From an uncultured Lachnospiraceae bacterium (GTDB lineage Bacteria; Bacillota; Clostridia; Lachnospirales; Lachnospiraceae): 64,000 nucleotides of DNA. A program made the position numbers and the translations under genes. Location of the stretch: the NCBI GenBank assembly GCA_947164865.1, contig CAMUYA010000010.1, positions 1 through 64,000 on the forward strand, read 5' to 3'. This document shows positions 16,854 through 25,461 of this stretch, piece after piece; position 1 is the first letter of the stretch; the number at the start of each line of letters is the position of its first letter. The notes beneath the pieces are model-generated. The model did not search any database and was not told the origin of the DNA. It worked only from the letters and a program-made list of their open reading frames with translations.

Positions 16854-16867
16854 TTGTATGTATACAA
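16854..16867. promoter_or_regulatory. Candidate repressor operator at the mannan promoter
   Basis: TTGTAT, two bases and ATACAA form a perfect inverted repeat just downstream of the -10 box, covering the predicted start. A similar palindrome (ATTGT-ATC-ACAAT, 20438-20450) lies in the leader of the alpha-galactosidase gene. The neighbouring LacI protein is the obvious candidate ligand, but this is inference. Confidence 0.35.
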
Positions 16868-16894
16868 TATAATCGCGATGGCTTTGGCAGACAA
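16866..16894 (-). promoter_or_regulatory. Sigma-A promoter of the mannan operon
   Basis: On the minus strand TTGTCT (16894-16889) and TATATT (16871-16866) are 17 bases apart. The palindrome ATCGCGAT lies within the spacer. The predicted start near 16859 gives a leader of about 70 nt. Confidence 0.55.
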
Positions 16895-16939
16895 TTGTGA
16901 AAATGTTTAATAATTCGGGAGTTTTTTATATATTCTTAC

Positions 16940-16971
16940 TTAAATTTAATCTACTGCTAACTTAAATTTAA
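16940..16971. repeat. Two TTAAATTTAA palindromes upstream of the mannan promoter
   Basis: The 10-base palindrome TTAAATTTAA occurs at 16940-16949 and again at 16962-16971, 22 bp apart (about two helical turns). Similar bases follow each copy (CTACTGCT and CTTATTGCT). They sit 50-80 bp upstream of the -35 box in an AT-rich segment. They could be paired binding sites or an UP-type element. Confidence 0.35.
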
Positions 16972-17060
16972 CTTATTGCTATTCTTTTTCTCTTCTTACT
17001 TCCATTTTTCCTGTATTTCGCCTTATCTTTCTAACCATATCTTTTTTTATCGGTCTTTTC

Positions 17061-18080
17061 CTACCTTATTCTTCTCACGCTGTCCTTTACAACTATCCTT
17101 CCGGTAACCACCTGGGTTCCTTTATCATAATGCTCACCGCTTATCTTTTTGATAAGAGTGTTGATGGTCCTTGCAGCCATTTCATGTATATCCACTGCGT
17201 AGGTAGTGATCTCGGTATCGCACAGACCACTGTAGATAAAATCATCAAATCCTGCCACGGAGATATCCTCGGGCACGCGATACCCTTCCTTTTTAAGCTT
17301 GTTGATCAGTATTCCCGCAGTCAGATCGCAGTTGCAGAAAAAGGCTGTGGGCATTTCCCTGGGGAGTTTTAGCTTATTATTCTCCCCTATCTCTCCGCTT
17401 GCTGTGTCACGATCCTCGATCAGCCATTCTTTTCTGGGCGTGAAGCCGTGCTCGATAAGCGATCTCATATATCCAAGATACCTGTCCGTAATGGAGCCTG
17501 TGGTCCCTACGGTCCCCACGTAAGCGATCCTTGAATGCCCCATATCCATAAGGTAATTGGTCATGTAATAAGCGCCGTAAAAACTGTCGGATATCACGCA
17601 GTCCTCACGCTGCTTCTTATCGGCAAAGTCCATGAATATCATGGGAATGTCCGTTTCGTTTATCAGCTTTCCCAGGTATTTATCACCAAGGGGACCGATA
17701 ACGACTATTCCGTCGGTCTTTTTCCCGGTAGCGAGTTTGGGAAGGATGAGTCTCTCCTCCATGGCATCATCTATCACCTCCAGCATGGAAAAGCTGCCTC
17801 TTTCCAGAGCGTGCTGGGATATCTGCTGGTACATCTGCCAGTAAAAGGATGCCTCTCCCAGATAGCCCTCCTGTATTACGACACCTATGCTGTAGCTGAC
17901 GGTCTTCTCGCGGGCTCTGGCAACTGAGGGCTGCACATATCCCATTTCGTCGGCGAGCCGGATTATCTCATCCCTGACCTTATCACTCACTCCCTTTTGT
18001 CCCGAAAGAGCCTTTGATACTGTCACTACGCTGACTCCGACTTTTTCCGCTATATCTGAGAGCTTAACCTTTTTTGACAT
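17061..18080 (-). CDS. LacI-family regulator of the mannan locus
   Basis: The 339-residue protein has an N-terminal helix-turn-helix (VKLSDIAEKVGVSVVTVSKA) and hinge (residues about 1-60). A periplasmic-binding-protein-like sensor domain completes it, with the typical ending PEDISVAGFDD. It lies 55-60 bp after the alpha-galactosidase gene and upstream of the GH130 operon promoter, so it most likely responds to a mannan-derived sugar. The second ATG at 18080 is preferred because GGGAG has proper spacing to it and only abuts the first ATG (18086). Confidence 0.88.
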   Translation of the reverse strand: MSKKVKLSDIAEKVGVSVVTVSKALSGQKGVSDKVRDEIIRLADEMGYVQPSVARAREKTVSYSIGVVIQEGYLGEASFYWQMYQQISQHALERGSFSMLEVIDDAMEERLILPKLATGKKTDGIVVIGPLGDKYLGKLINETDIPMIFMDFADKKQREDCVISDSFYGAYYMTNYLMDMGHSRIAYVGTVGTTGSITDRYLGYMRSLIEHGFTPRKEWLIEDRDTASGEIGENNKLKLPREMPTAFFCNCDLTAGILINKLKKEGYRVPEDISVAGFDDFIYSGLCDTEITTYAVDIHEMAARTINTLIKKISGEHYDKGTQVVTGRIVVKDSVRRIR

Positions 18081-18141
18081 CTCCATTCTCCCGGCATCAA
18101 ACTTCCTTCAGACTTTTTCCGTCTGTGATCCTTCCTCTGCA

Positions 18142-20346
18142 TCAGTCATCTGCTTTACTTATATGAATGAGGAGGGATTTATAATCACCCCAGAGGTTTC
18201 CGATCCTTAATCCGGCCTTCTCAAGTGTGCTTCCTAACCATTTTTCCAGTTCCTCCGAGACACCTTCAACCACGTATTTTACGTCGGGCAAAAGGCCCGG
18301 GATCCTGATCACTCTGCTGTGATAATTCGGCCTTCCCATCACCTGTACGAAGGTAAACAGTGCCTCCGACTTATCCTTGCTCACCACGCCGAAGCAGTCG
18401 TAATAATGATTCTCTCTGAAGGAAGCCACTCTGTAGTAATCGCCTGATCTTACCAGTTTATTGTACTTATGATAAGTGGCGGTCTGGAAGGGGATCATAT
18501 CCCTGTCTTCCTGAGGGATCTTTGTGATGTCCAGCTCATATCCGAAGGTGCCGGCAAGGGCTACGTTTCCTCTGGTCTCAAAGGGTGTGACTCTTCCAAC
18601 CGTGTGGTTGGGGCAATCCGACACATGGGCACCCATAGAGCTCAGAGGGTATACAATAGCGGTTCCTTCCTGTATTCCGAGCCTTTCAATGGCATCGGTA
18701 TCATCCGAGCACCATATCTGAGGACTGTAATAAAGCATTCCTGCGTCGAACCTTGCTCCTCCTCCGGAGCAGTTTTCGAGCAAAAGGTTGGGAAACTCCT
18801 TTACAAGTCTTTCCTGCAGCTTGTACACCGCAAGCATATACCTGTGGCTGAGCTCGCCCTGGTTGTCTCGTCCAAGCTCCGCGCTTCCGATATCGGTGAT
18901 CTGACGGTTCATATCCCATTTAAGATACTCGATGTTTGCACTGCTGAGCACGGTTTTGATGCTGTTCCAGGTGTGCTCAAGCACTTCTTTTCTTGTAAGG
19001 TCGAGGACATATTGGTTTCTGGAGCGCACTCCCGCCCTTCCGGGGATCTGTATTGCCCAGTCGGGATGTGCCCTGTAAAGGTCCGAATCGGGCGATATCA
19101 TCTCTGGCTCCATCCATATACCGAATTTCAGCCCTATCCTGTTAACTTCATCCACAAGGTATTTAAGCCCGCCCGGAAGTTTTTCCTCATTGACGTTCCA
19201 GTCTCCGAGGGATGAATTGTCGTCATTCCTGCGTCCAAACCAGCCATCGTCCATTACCAGCATCTCGATACCGGATTTTTTGGCCTCCCTTGCGATGTCA
19301 AGAAGCTTTTCAGTGTTGAAATCGAAATAAGTCGCTTCCCAGTTGTTGATAAGAATGGGGCGCTCCTTATCCTTATAGGGGCTCCTTATCAGATGTCCCC
19401 TGTACAGATCGTGATAGGTGCGGCTCATCTTTCCGAGGCCGCAGTCCGAATAGACCATGACCACCTCGGGGGATTGGAAACTGTCTCCGGGCTTAAGTTC
19501 CCACTTGAATCCCTGAGGATTGATACCCATCATCACTCTCACCGAATCGAACTGAGTCTTTTCGGCCTGAGCCAGGAAGTTTCCGGAGTAGACAAAACTG
19601 AAACCGTACACTCTTCCCCTTTCCTGGGTACTTCCCTTTTCTATAAGAGCCATAAACGGGTGCTCCTGATGGGAAGATTCACCCTTCACCGAGCCCACAC
19701 TTGTCTTGCCGTATCCTATGGGTCTTATATCTATCTGCCTCTCCCTTGCCCATGAGCCGTGAAGGGATAAGAATTCAAAATCCTCACTGTCCATATCCAA
19801 AGATGCTGACATGATCTTGGTGATAAAGACCGGTGTTGCGGATTCGTTTATAAGCTCTGTACTTCTGATGATGGCATCGCTGTCCTCAAACACCGAATAT
19901 CTGAGCACCGCTTTGACGTTAAGTGCCTCATCTTTTGCGTATATTTCAAGGGTCTTTGCCCTTGCTCCATCAGTTTCGAATGTGGCCGGCAGCCCTGCAA
20001 GAGCCGGCTTTCCGTCGATTATATTATACCCTTCATATGTAAGCTTTATGGCGCTGTGCCCGCCGGCATCGATCACTTCCACTGCACCGTCTCTGTAATC
20101 TCCCAGTCCGTTCCCCGGGAATTCGCAGGGAAATGTATCCATAAAGGAACCCCTGTCGCGGTTATTCTTGGTCGGAACGAAGGGAGGTTCGTCGATCCTG
20201 AGTAAATACATCGGCTCCTCCGCGATTGCCGCCCCGTAATAAACATGACCGATAAATCCCTCCTTGTCCGCTATGCCTATAACGTATGAGGAATCACCGG
20301 CCGTTATCGTAAAAGTCCTTGATCTTTCGTTGTATCTGATGTCCAT
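18142..20346 (-). CDS. Alpha-galactosidase, GH36
   Basis: The 734-residue protein is of the AgaN/Aga36 type that removes alpha-1,6-galactose from galactomannan or raffinose oligosaccharides. An N-terminal beta-sandwich (about 1-310) precedes the TIM barrel, with MDDGWFGRRNDD, a nucleophile Asp478 in YLKWDMNR and an acid/base in CSDDTDAIERL (about residue 548). A small C-terminal domain completes the usual length. No signal peptide is seen, so it acts inside the cell. An upstream ATG (20409) would add 21 residues. I prefer 20346 because AAAGGA lies about 10 bases before it and family members begin at the equivalent point. Confidence 0.93.
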   Translation of the reverse strand: MDIRYNERSRTFTITAGDSSYVIGIADKEGFIGHVYYGAAIAEEPMYLLRIDEPPFVPTKNNRDRGSFMDTFPCEFPGNGLGDYRDGAVEVIDAGGHSAIKLTYEGYNIIDGKPALAGLPATFETDGARAKTLEIYAKDEALNVKAVLRYSVFEDSDAIIRSTELINESATPVFITKIMSASLDMDSEDFEFLSLHGSWARERQIDIRPIGYGKTSVGSVKGESSHQEHPFMALIEKGSTQERGRVYGFSFVYSGNFLAQAEKTQFDSVRVMMGINPQGFKWELKPGDSFQSPEVVMVYSDCGLGKMSRTYHDLYRGHLIRSPYKDKERPILINNWEATYFDFNTEKLLDIAREAKKSGIEMLVMDDGWFGRRNDDNSSLGDWNVNEEKLPGGLKYLVDEVNRIGLKFGIWMEPEMISPDSDLYRAHPDWAIQIPGRAGVRSRNQYVLDLTRKEVLEHTWNSIKTVLSSANIEYLKWDMNRQITDIGSAELGRDNQGELSHRYMLAVYKLQERLVKEFPNLLLENCSGGGARFDAGMLYYSPQIWCSDDTDAIERLGIQEGTAIVYPLSSMGAHVSDCPNHTVGRVTPFETRGNVALAGTFGYELDITKIPQEDRDMIPFQTATYHKYNKLVRSGDYYRVASFRENHYYDCFGVVSKDKSEALFTFVQVMGRPNYHSRVIRIPGLLPDVKYVVEGVSEELEKWLGSTLEKAGLRIGNLWGDYKSLLIHISKADD

Positions 20347-20465
20347 CCGCAGTCTGTCCTTTCCGAGTCTCTCTTTAATAATTTTGATTAAGTTGCTTTT
20401 TAGCTTCATCTTTAAGTAAATTTTCTTAATATGCTTTATTGTATCACAATCAAAATTTTAGATAA

Positions 20466-20494
20466 ATATTATAATTAAACCGTTTTTTTATCAA
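20466..20494 (-). promoter_or_regulatory. Sigma-A promoter of the alpha-galactosidase gene
   Basis: On the minus strand TTGATA (20494-20489) is followed after 17 bases by TAATAT (20471-20466). An overlapping TATAAT lies 15 bases from the same -35 box. The perfect palindrome ATTGT-ATC-ACAAT (20438-20450) follows at about +10 to +20. Confidence 0.55.
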
Positions 20495-20563
20495 TTCAAA
20501 TAAGTTATACTTGGCATATAGGCTTTAATACAAACTCGATTTACTTACTTGGAGGAATAATAT

Positions 20564-21436
20564 ATGCAGGAAATAACAAGGGAGCTTCTGTACGGCGAAA
20601 GAGCACTGTTTAATTCAACCGATCTGCACATCACGGAATGTGTTTTCGATAACGGTGAAAGTCCTCTTAAGGAGAGCTCAAACATAGAGCTTGACGAGTG
20701 TCTTTTCAGATGGAAATATCCCCTCTGGTACTGTAACAATGTAAACGTTCAGCGCTGCACGCTTTTCGATATGGCCAGAGCCGGCATCTGGTATACAAAG
20801 GATGTTTCCTTTAAGGATACCGTTGTGCAGGCTCCCAAGGCATTCCGCCGCTGCAGGGGAGTCTCTCTTGATAACGTTGCGTTTACGCATGCTCAGGAAA
20901 CTCTCTGGTCATGTGATGATGTTAAGATAAAAGATGTAACGGTTAAAGGTGATTATTTTGCCATGAACTGCAGCAATATGGAGGTGGATAATCTAACCCT
21001 CGACGGCAACTACAGCTTTGACGGAGTAAAGAATGCTGTAGTAAGGAATTCTCACCTGATCACAAAAGATGCTTTCTGGAACACCGAAAATGTCACTGTT
21101 TACGATTCATTCATCACCGGCGAATACCTCGGATGGAATGCTAAAAACCTTACCCTCGTAAACTGTGTGATAGAGAGCCTTCAGGGCATGTGCTATATCG
21201 ACAATCTGGTGATGAAAAACTGCAAGCTGTTTAACACCAATCTTGCCTTTGAGTACTCCAAGGTCGATGCGGATGTCAGTGGCGATATAATAAGCATTCT
21301 CAATCCAAGAGAAGGTGTGATCAAGGCAGAACACATCAAGGAACTTATCATCGAGAAGGATAAGATCGATCCCGAGGCGACAAAGATAATCTGCGACGCT
21401 ATCGATAAGCACTCGGATTTCCCTGTATATGACTGA
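20564..21436 (+). CDS. DUF3737-family beta-helix protein
   Basis: The 290-residue cytoplasmic protein consists of short repeating strands rich in Asn, Cys and aromatic residues. Repeats such as NVNVQRCTLF, NMEVDNLTLDG and NLTLVNCVIE spell out a right-handed beta-helix. The family is widespread in gut Firmicutes and Bacteroidetes and has no established activity. It shares direction with the following C-S lyase gene, about 75 bp away. GGAGG lies upstream of its ATG. The fold call rests on repeat pattern. Confidence 0.82.
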   Translation: MQEITRELLYGERALFNSTDLHITECVFDNGESPLKESSNIELDECLFRWKYPLWYCNNVNVQRCTLFDMARAGIWYTKDVSFKDTVVQAPKAFRRCRGVSLDNVAFTHAQETLWSCDDVKIKDVTVKGDYFAMNCSNMEVDNLTLDGNYSFDGVKNAVVRNSHLITKDAFWNTENVTVYDSFITGEYLGWNAKNLTLVNCVIESLQGMCYIDNLVMKNCKLFNTNLAFEYSKVDADVSGDIISILNPREGVIKAEHIKELIIEKDKIDPEATKIICDAIDKHSDFPVYD

Positions 21437-21458
21437 TAACCCAAATGATCAATACTTT

Positions 21459-21479
21459 CAGCCCTGGTTACCGGGGCTG
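21459..21479 (+). terminator. Compact hairpin between the DUF3737 gene and the C-S lyase gene
   Basis: CAGCCC and GGGCTG flank an inner GGT/ACC pair, giving 9 bp in 21 bases, followed by ATTTATTATTA. The T tract is broken, so it may be a weak terminator that allows read-through into the lyase gene. Confidence 0.5.
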
Positions 21480-21511
21480 ATTTATTATTACCTAAATATA
21501 GGAGAGATCAA

Positions 21512-22744
21512 ATGAGCACAAAATACGATTTTGACAAACTTACAGAACGCCACGGAACCGATTCACTTAAATGGGAGGAATGCGGCGGGGCGGAATACCC
21601 CATGTGGGTAGCGGATATGGACTTTGAGGCGGCTCCCTCCATCAGAAAGGCCATTGAAGAAAGAGCCGCTCACGGGATCTTTGGTTATAATATCATCCCC
21701 GATAAATGGTATGATGCCTATATTTCATGGTGGCAAAGCCGCCATAATTTCACGATTGAAAAAGACTGGCTCGTCTTCTGTACCGGCGTGGTTCCCGCCA
21801 TCTCCAGCACCGTGAGAAAGCTTACCAAGCCCGGGGATAATGTGGTGATCCTTACCCCTGTTTATAATATCTTCTTCAACAGCATTTTAAACAACGGATG
21901 TAAGGTTCTGGAAGTTCCGCTCATATATGACCCCGCTTCCGCGGATGAATATAACAGAGCTGCTGCGGACAGTCAGAAGAGTTCGGAGGAGCTTGCTTCG
22001 ATATCACATAGAGTTTACAAGATAGATTTTGATGATCTGGAGAAGGCTTTATCTGACGAAAAGACTACTCTTCTTCTGTTCTGTAACCCCCACAATCCCG
22101 TAGGAAGGATATGGAACAAAGAAGAGATCGCCAAAGTGGGGGAACTCTGCAAGAAGCATAATGTAACTGTTTTATCCGACGAGATACACTGCGACCTCAC
22201 GGATCCAGGGAAGGAATACATCCCTTTTGCTTCTGTTTCCGACACATGCAGGGAAATAAGCATCACCGCGATCGCTCCCACAAAAGCATTCAATATAGCC
22301 GGTATGCAGACTGCAGCAGTTTCTATCTCCAATCAGGAACTTCGGAAAAAAATATGGCGCGCCCTCAACACCGATGAGGTTGCGGAGCCAAACAGTTTTG
22401 CCGTTCCCGTTACCGTCGCCGCCTTTAGCGAAGGCGGGCTGTGGCTGGATGCTCTGCGCGAGTATATCTTTGAGAACAAAAAGCTTGTGAGAGATTTTCT
22501 GGCAGAGAAGCTCACGAACTGCAGGCTCATACCTTCCGAGGCGACTTATCTTCTATGGATAGATGTATCCGCCACAGGAATGGATGGACGTGAATTTACC
22601 AAAAAGCTTAAAAATGAAACCGGCGTATATCTGACAGCCGGTGCCGCATATGGAAGAACAGGCGAAAACTTCCTGCGTATGAACATCGCCTGTCCGAGAA
22701 AAAGACTGGCAGAAGCCCTCGAACGCATGGCAATGCTGAAGTGA
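21512..22744 (+). CDS. MalY/PatB-type PLP-dependent C-S beta-lyase
   Basis: The 410-residue fold-type I aminotransferase-like protein has PMWVADMDF at the N-terminus, a signature of MalY/PatB proteins. It also has FCNPHNPVGRIW, LSDEIHCDL (the PLP-contacting Asp) and APTKAFNIAGMQ with the catalytic lysine. Such enzymes release sulfur from cystathionine or cysteine conjugates to give pyruvate, ammonia and a thiol. Its place just before a metK cluster hints at sulfur metabolism, but a terminator separates them. A GGAGAG site precedes the ATG. Confidence 0.92.
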   Translation: MSTKYDFDKLTERHGTDSLKWEECGGAEYPMWVADMDFEAAPSIRKAIEERAAHGIFGYNIIPDKWYDAYISWWQSRHNFTIEKDWLVFCTGVVPAISSTVRKLTKPGDNVVILTPVYNIFFNSILNNGCKVLEVPLIYDPASADEYNRAAADSQKSSEELASISHRVYKIDFDDLEKALSDEKTTLLLFCNPHNPVGRIWNKEEIAKVGELCKKHNVTVLSDEIHCDLTDPGKEYIPFASVSDTCREISITAIAPTKAFNIAGMQTAAVSISNQELRKKIWRALNTDEVAEPNSFAVPVTVAAFSEGGLWLDALREYIFENKKLVRDFLAEKLTNCRLIPSEATYLLWIDVSATGMDGREFTKKLKNETGVYLTAGAAYGRTGENFLRMNIACPRKRLAEALERMAMLK

Positions 22745-22789
22745 TCCGCCATGCGGCAATCGTAATAGAAAAACAGTCTACTGTATCTA

Positions 22790-22828
22790 AAACCGCAATC
22801 CTTTCTCCAAAAGGGATGCGGTTTTTTT
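22790..22828 (+). terminator. Intrinsic terminator after the C-S lyase gene
   Basis: AAACCGCA-ATCC-TTT pairs with AAA-GGGAT-GCGGTTT with small internal mismatches and ends in seven T residues. It isolates the lyase gene from the metK operon. Confidence 0.85.
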
Positions 22829-22870
22829 ATTCTTTCATAAACAATCCCATTTCAGTAACAAATACTTAAG

Positions 22871-22891
22871 GTGATAAACATTCATTATCAC
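22871..22891. promoter_or_regulatory. LysR-type box upstream of metK
   Basis: GTGATAA, seven bases and TTATCAC form a perfect 7-bp inverted repeat that contains the LysR-family T-N11-A motif (T22875 and A22887) with ATAA/TTAT arms. Its centre lies about 69 bp upstream of the predicted metK transcription start, the usual distance for LysR recognition sites. The LysR gene at the other end of the cluster is the likely partner. Confidence 0.6.
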
Positions 22892-22913
22892 TGACAATAA
22901 AGGTTACGTAATT

Positions 22914-22943
22914 TTCAGACTGCTCATCAGATGTTAGTATCAT
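22914..22943 (+). promoter_or_regulatory. Likely promoter of the metK cluster
   Basis: A poor -35 (TTCAGA, 22914-22919) and a good -10 (TATCAT, 22938-22943) lie 18 bases apart. A weak -35 fits a promoter that needs an activator. The predicted start is near 22950. Confidence 0.45.
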
Positions 22944-22955
22944 TAGAAAATTAAA

Positions 22956-22979
22956 CGGTGTCCGGAAAGACCCGCACCG
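22956..22979 (+). promoter_or_regulatory. Stem-loop at the 5' end of the metK transcript
   Basis: CGGTG pairs with CACCG, and an inner CGG pairs with CCG around a purine-rich loop. It lies about 6 nt from the predicted RNA start and ends 21 nt before the ATG. It does not match a SAM riboswitch I recognise and may simply stabilise the message. Confidence 0.4.
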
Positions 22980-23000
22980 ATAAAAAGAAAGGGAAAAGAA

Positions 23001-24182
23001 ATGGGAAAGTTATTTACATCAGAATCAGTTACTGAAGGGCATCCCGACAAAATAGCGGATCAGATATCGGATGCCATTTTGGATGCACTCCTGGAGCAGG
23101 ATCCCTACTCGAGAGTGGCTGCAGAAACAACGGTTGCAACGGGAATAGCGCTGATCGTTGGCGAGATCACGACAAAGGCTTATGTGGACATCGCAAAAAT
23201 AGCAAGAGATACCATCGAAGAGATCGGTTACGTCAATAATGTTGACGGTTATAACGCCAGATCGATAGCTGTGCTCACTTCCATCGATGAGCAGTCCGCA
23301 GATATCGCCCTCGGTGTGGATAAATCTTTTGAATCGAAAGTTGAAGGCGAAACAAAAGACTACGGAACAGGTGCAGGCGATCAAGGTATCATCTTCGGAT
23401 ATGCCACAAACGAGACTCCCGAGTATCTTCCTCCTGCGATCTCGTTCGCACACAGGTTGACCAGACAGCTGGCAAAAGTAAGAAAGGATAACACTTTACC
23501 TTATCTTCGTCCTGACGGAAAAAGTCAGGTGACCGTAGAGTTCGGTGATGACGGAAAGACTGTCAAAAGGGTTCATACCATCGTCATATCGACTCAGCAT
23601 TCCGAGGATGTGTCCCTTGAAAAGATCAGAAGAGATGTGATCGAGTTTGTTATTAAACCCGTTATTCCCGCAGAGCTGCTGGATGATGAGACCATTTACT
23701 ACGTTAATCCCACCGGAAGGTTTGTTATCGGAGGACCTCAGGGTGATTCAGGTCTTACCGGCAGAAAGATAGTGGTCGATACTTACGGCGGTACTTCAAG
23801 GCATGGTGGCGGAGCTTTCTCGGGAAAGGATCCCACAAAGGTGGACCGTTCTGCAGCATATGCGGCGCGCTGGGTTGCCAAAAACCTGGTTGCGGCCGGA
23901 GTTGCCGATAAGCTTGAGGTAGAGATCGGTTACGCCATCGGCGTCGCCAAGCCCGTTTCCGTATCTGTGGAAACCTTCGGCACAGGAAAGATCGGCGATG
24001 AAAAGATAGAAGCCATCATCGACAAAGTCTTTGACTTAAGGCCGGCAGCGATCATAGACGCTCTTGATCTGAGACGACCTATCTATAAACAGACCGCTGC
24101 TTACGGTCACTTCGGAAGAACCGATATCGATCTTACCTGGGAACATCTCGACAAGGTTGACGAGATAAAAGCACTGATCTAA
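23001..24182 (+). CDS. metK: S-adenosylmethionine synthetase
   Basis: The 393-residue protein has full family length. It makes SAM from methionine and ATP. Clear motifs are [19 protein letters not shown] at the N-terminus, the [12 protein letters not shown] loop, and [18 protein letters not shown] near the C-terminus. All active-site segments look intact. Only 13 bp separate it from a radical SAM gene, and four transporter/flavin genes follow in the same direction, so this copy may supply SAM to that pathway. Whether it is also the housekeeping enzyme depends on a second metK elsewhere in the genome. Confidence 0.97.
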   Translation: MGKLFTSESVTEGHPDKIADQISDAILDALLEQDPYSRVAAETTVATGIALIVGEITTKAYVDIAKIARDTIEEIGYVNNVDGYNARSIAVLTSIDEQSADIALGVDKSFESKVEGETKDYGTGAGDQGIIFGYATNETPEYLPPAISFAHRLTRQLAKVRKDNTLPYLRPDGKSQVTVEFGDDGKTVKRVHTIVISTQHSEDVSLEKIRRDVIEFVIKPVIPAELLDDETIYYVNPTGRFVIGGPQGDSGLTGRKIVVDTYGGTSRHGGGAFSGKDPTKVDRSAAYAARWVAKNLVAAGVADKLEVEIGYAIGVAKPVSVSVETFGTGKIGDEKIEAIIDKVFDLRPAAIIDALDLRRPIYKQTAAYGHFGRTDIDLTWEHLDKVDEIKALI

Positions 24183-24195
24183 ACGGAGGATAAAA

Positions 24196-25449
24196 ATGGC
24201 ACAGCTTGAATTTGACACAGAATGGAGAAAAAAAGAGGAAAGCCTTGAGGAGATAATCCAAAAGTATCCTGAACTTCCCCCCATTTCAATTTTGGAAATA
24301 GATGCTCACAGACGCGGTGTGTATTACACGGATGCAGCGATTGAAAAGCTGGATGAATCAATACATCAGGTGACCGAGTATAAGAACAGGCAGGGCGTAG
24401 TAAGAAAGGTTCCGGCATCTCTTACACTGAGAGATGGAAGTCATCTAGTGGTTGCTGAAAGCGATACTAAGACAGAGCGCGATCCATTCATAGTTGATGT
24501 AGTGGACGGAAAGATCGTTTTGACCGATCAGGGAAAAGTATACGAGGAGGTCTCCTACTGGGAAAAACCCAAATTTTATGACAAAGTCACCAGTCGCGGA
24601 ACTCCGATGAGGGACGTGATTCAGGCACGTCCGCAGAGGTATTCCTTACAGCCCAGTAAGTTCTGCCACTTTTGGGAGTGTGCGAAGGATGGATGCAAGT
24701 ATTGCTCCATTGGATCAAGCGGAGTCAAATTCCATGGAAGACCCGATGATCTGCTCAATCTTCAGGATGTAGAGGAGACAATGAAGGAGCTCGTTAAGGA
24801 ACCCGGAAGATTCGTCGGTGTCATACTTACCGGCGGAAGTATCCTGAGCGGATCAAAACTCTGTGAGGATGAACTCCAGATCTACATCGAGATACTGCAA
24901 GCGATGGGAACCGTGTTTAAGACAAAGAAGTGGCCCAGCCAGGTCAATACAACAGCGCTTGACAAAGAGCAGTTGCAGAGACTGTATGATCAGACAGGAC
25001 TGACCAGCTATACTACGGATCTTGAAGTATTCGACGACGAGCTCTACAGGTGGGTATGCCCCGGCAAAGCAAAGACCATTTCCCATGAAGAGTGGAAGAA
25101 GCGTTTGTTTGATGCAGTAGATATCTTCGGCCGTGGACAGGTGGATACCGGATTGGTTTCCGGCGTGGAACTTGCCAAACCTAATGGATTCAAATCTGAA
25201 GATGAAGCTCTCAAAAAAGATTTTGAAACTGCGGAAGAGATGGCATCGCGCGGAGTACTCCTTAAGCATGATATCTGGCATGTTGGAGATAACTCCATTT
25301 TCAGAGGCCAGCTCACCCCCTCTCTTGATTATTATGTGAGACTGACTAAAGGTTTGTATGAGATCAATAAAAAATATAATTTGCGATCAGATATGGACAG
25401 CTACAGAAAGTGTGGCATGCACCCTAATATCAATCTGGACAGAATATAG
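24196..25449 (+). CDS. Radical SAM enzyme with non-canonical Cys motif (BioB/HydE-like barrel)
   Basis: The 417-residue protein has a novel N-terminal domain of about 150 residues before the radical SAM core. Cysteines 157, 162, 167 and 170 give C-x4-C-x4-C-x2-C. The cluster-binding triad is therefore probably C-x4-C-x2-C and not the standard C-x3-C-x2-C. An LTGGSILSG segment stands where other members have the GGE SAM-amino-group motif. TTDLEVFDDELYRWVCPGK followed by VDTGLVSGVE recalls the biotin synthase/HydE/HydG/PylB group. The reaction is unknown. metK lies upstream, a split-barrel flavin protein downstream and a nitrate/sulfonate-type importer after that. AGGAGG-like ACGGAGG precedes the ATG. 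Confidence 0.8.
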   Translation: MAQLEFDTEWRKKEESLEEIIQKYPELPPISILEIDAHRRGVYYTDAAIEKLDESIHQVTEYKNRQGVVRKVPASLTLRDGSHLVVAESDTKTERDPFIVDVVDGKIVLTDQGKVYEEVSYWEKPKFYDKVTSRGTPMRDVIQARPQRYSLQPSKFCHFWECAKDGCKYCSIGSSGVKFHGRPDDLLNLQDVEETMKELVKEPGRFVGVILTGGSILSGSKLCEDELQIYIEILQAMGTVFKTKKWPSQVNTTALDKEQLQRLYDQTGLTSYTTDLEVFDDELYRWVCPGKAKTISHEEWKKRLFDAVDIFGRGQVDTGLVSGVELAKPNGFKSEDEALKKDFETAEEMASRGVLLKHDIWHVGDNSIFRGQLTPSLDYYVRLTKGLYEINKKYNLRSDMDSYRKCGMHPNINLDRI

Positions 25450-25461
25450 GAGGTCAAACAG

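Noticed and set aside
22944..23000. SAM riboswitch upstream of metK
   Set aside because: The leader is only about 50 nt with a single short stem. None of the SAM-I, SAM-II or SMK-box conserved cores is visible.
23001..24182. Assigning the whole cluster to taurine or sulfonate desulfonation
   Set aside because: The importer type allows it, but no desulfonating enzyme is present and the same importer group also carries thiamine precursors and other ligands.
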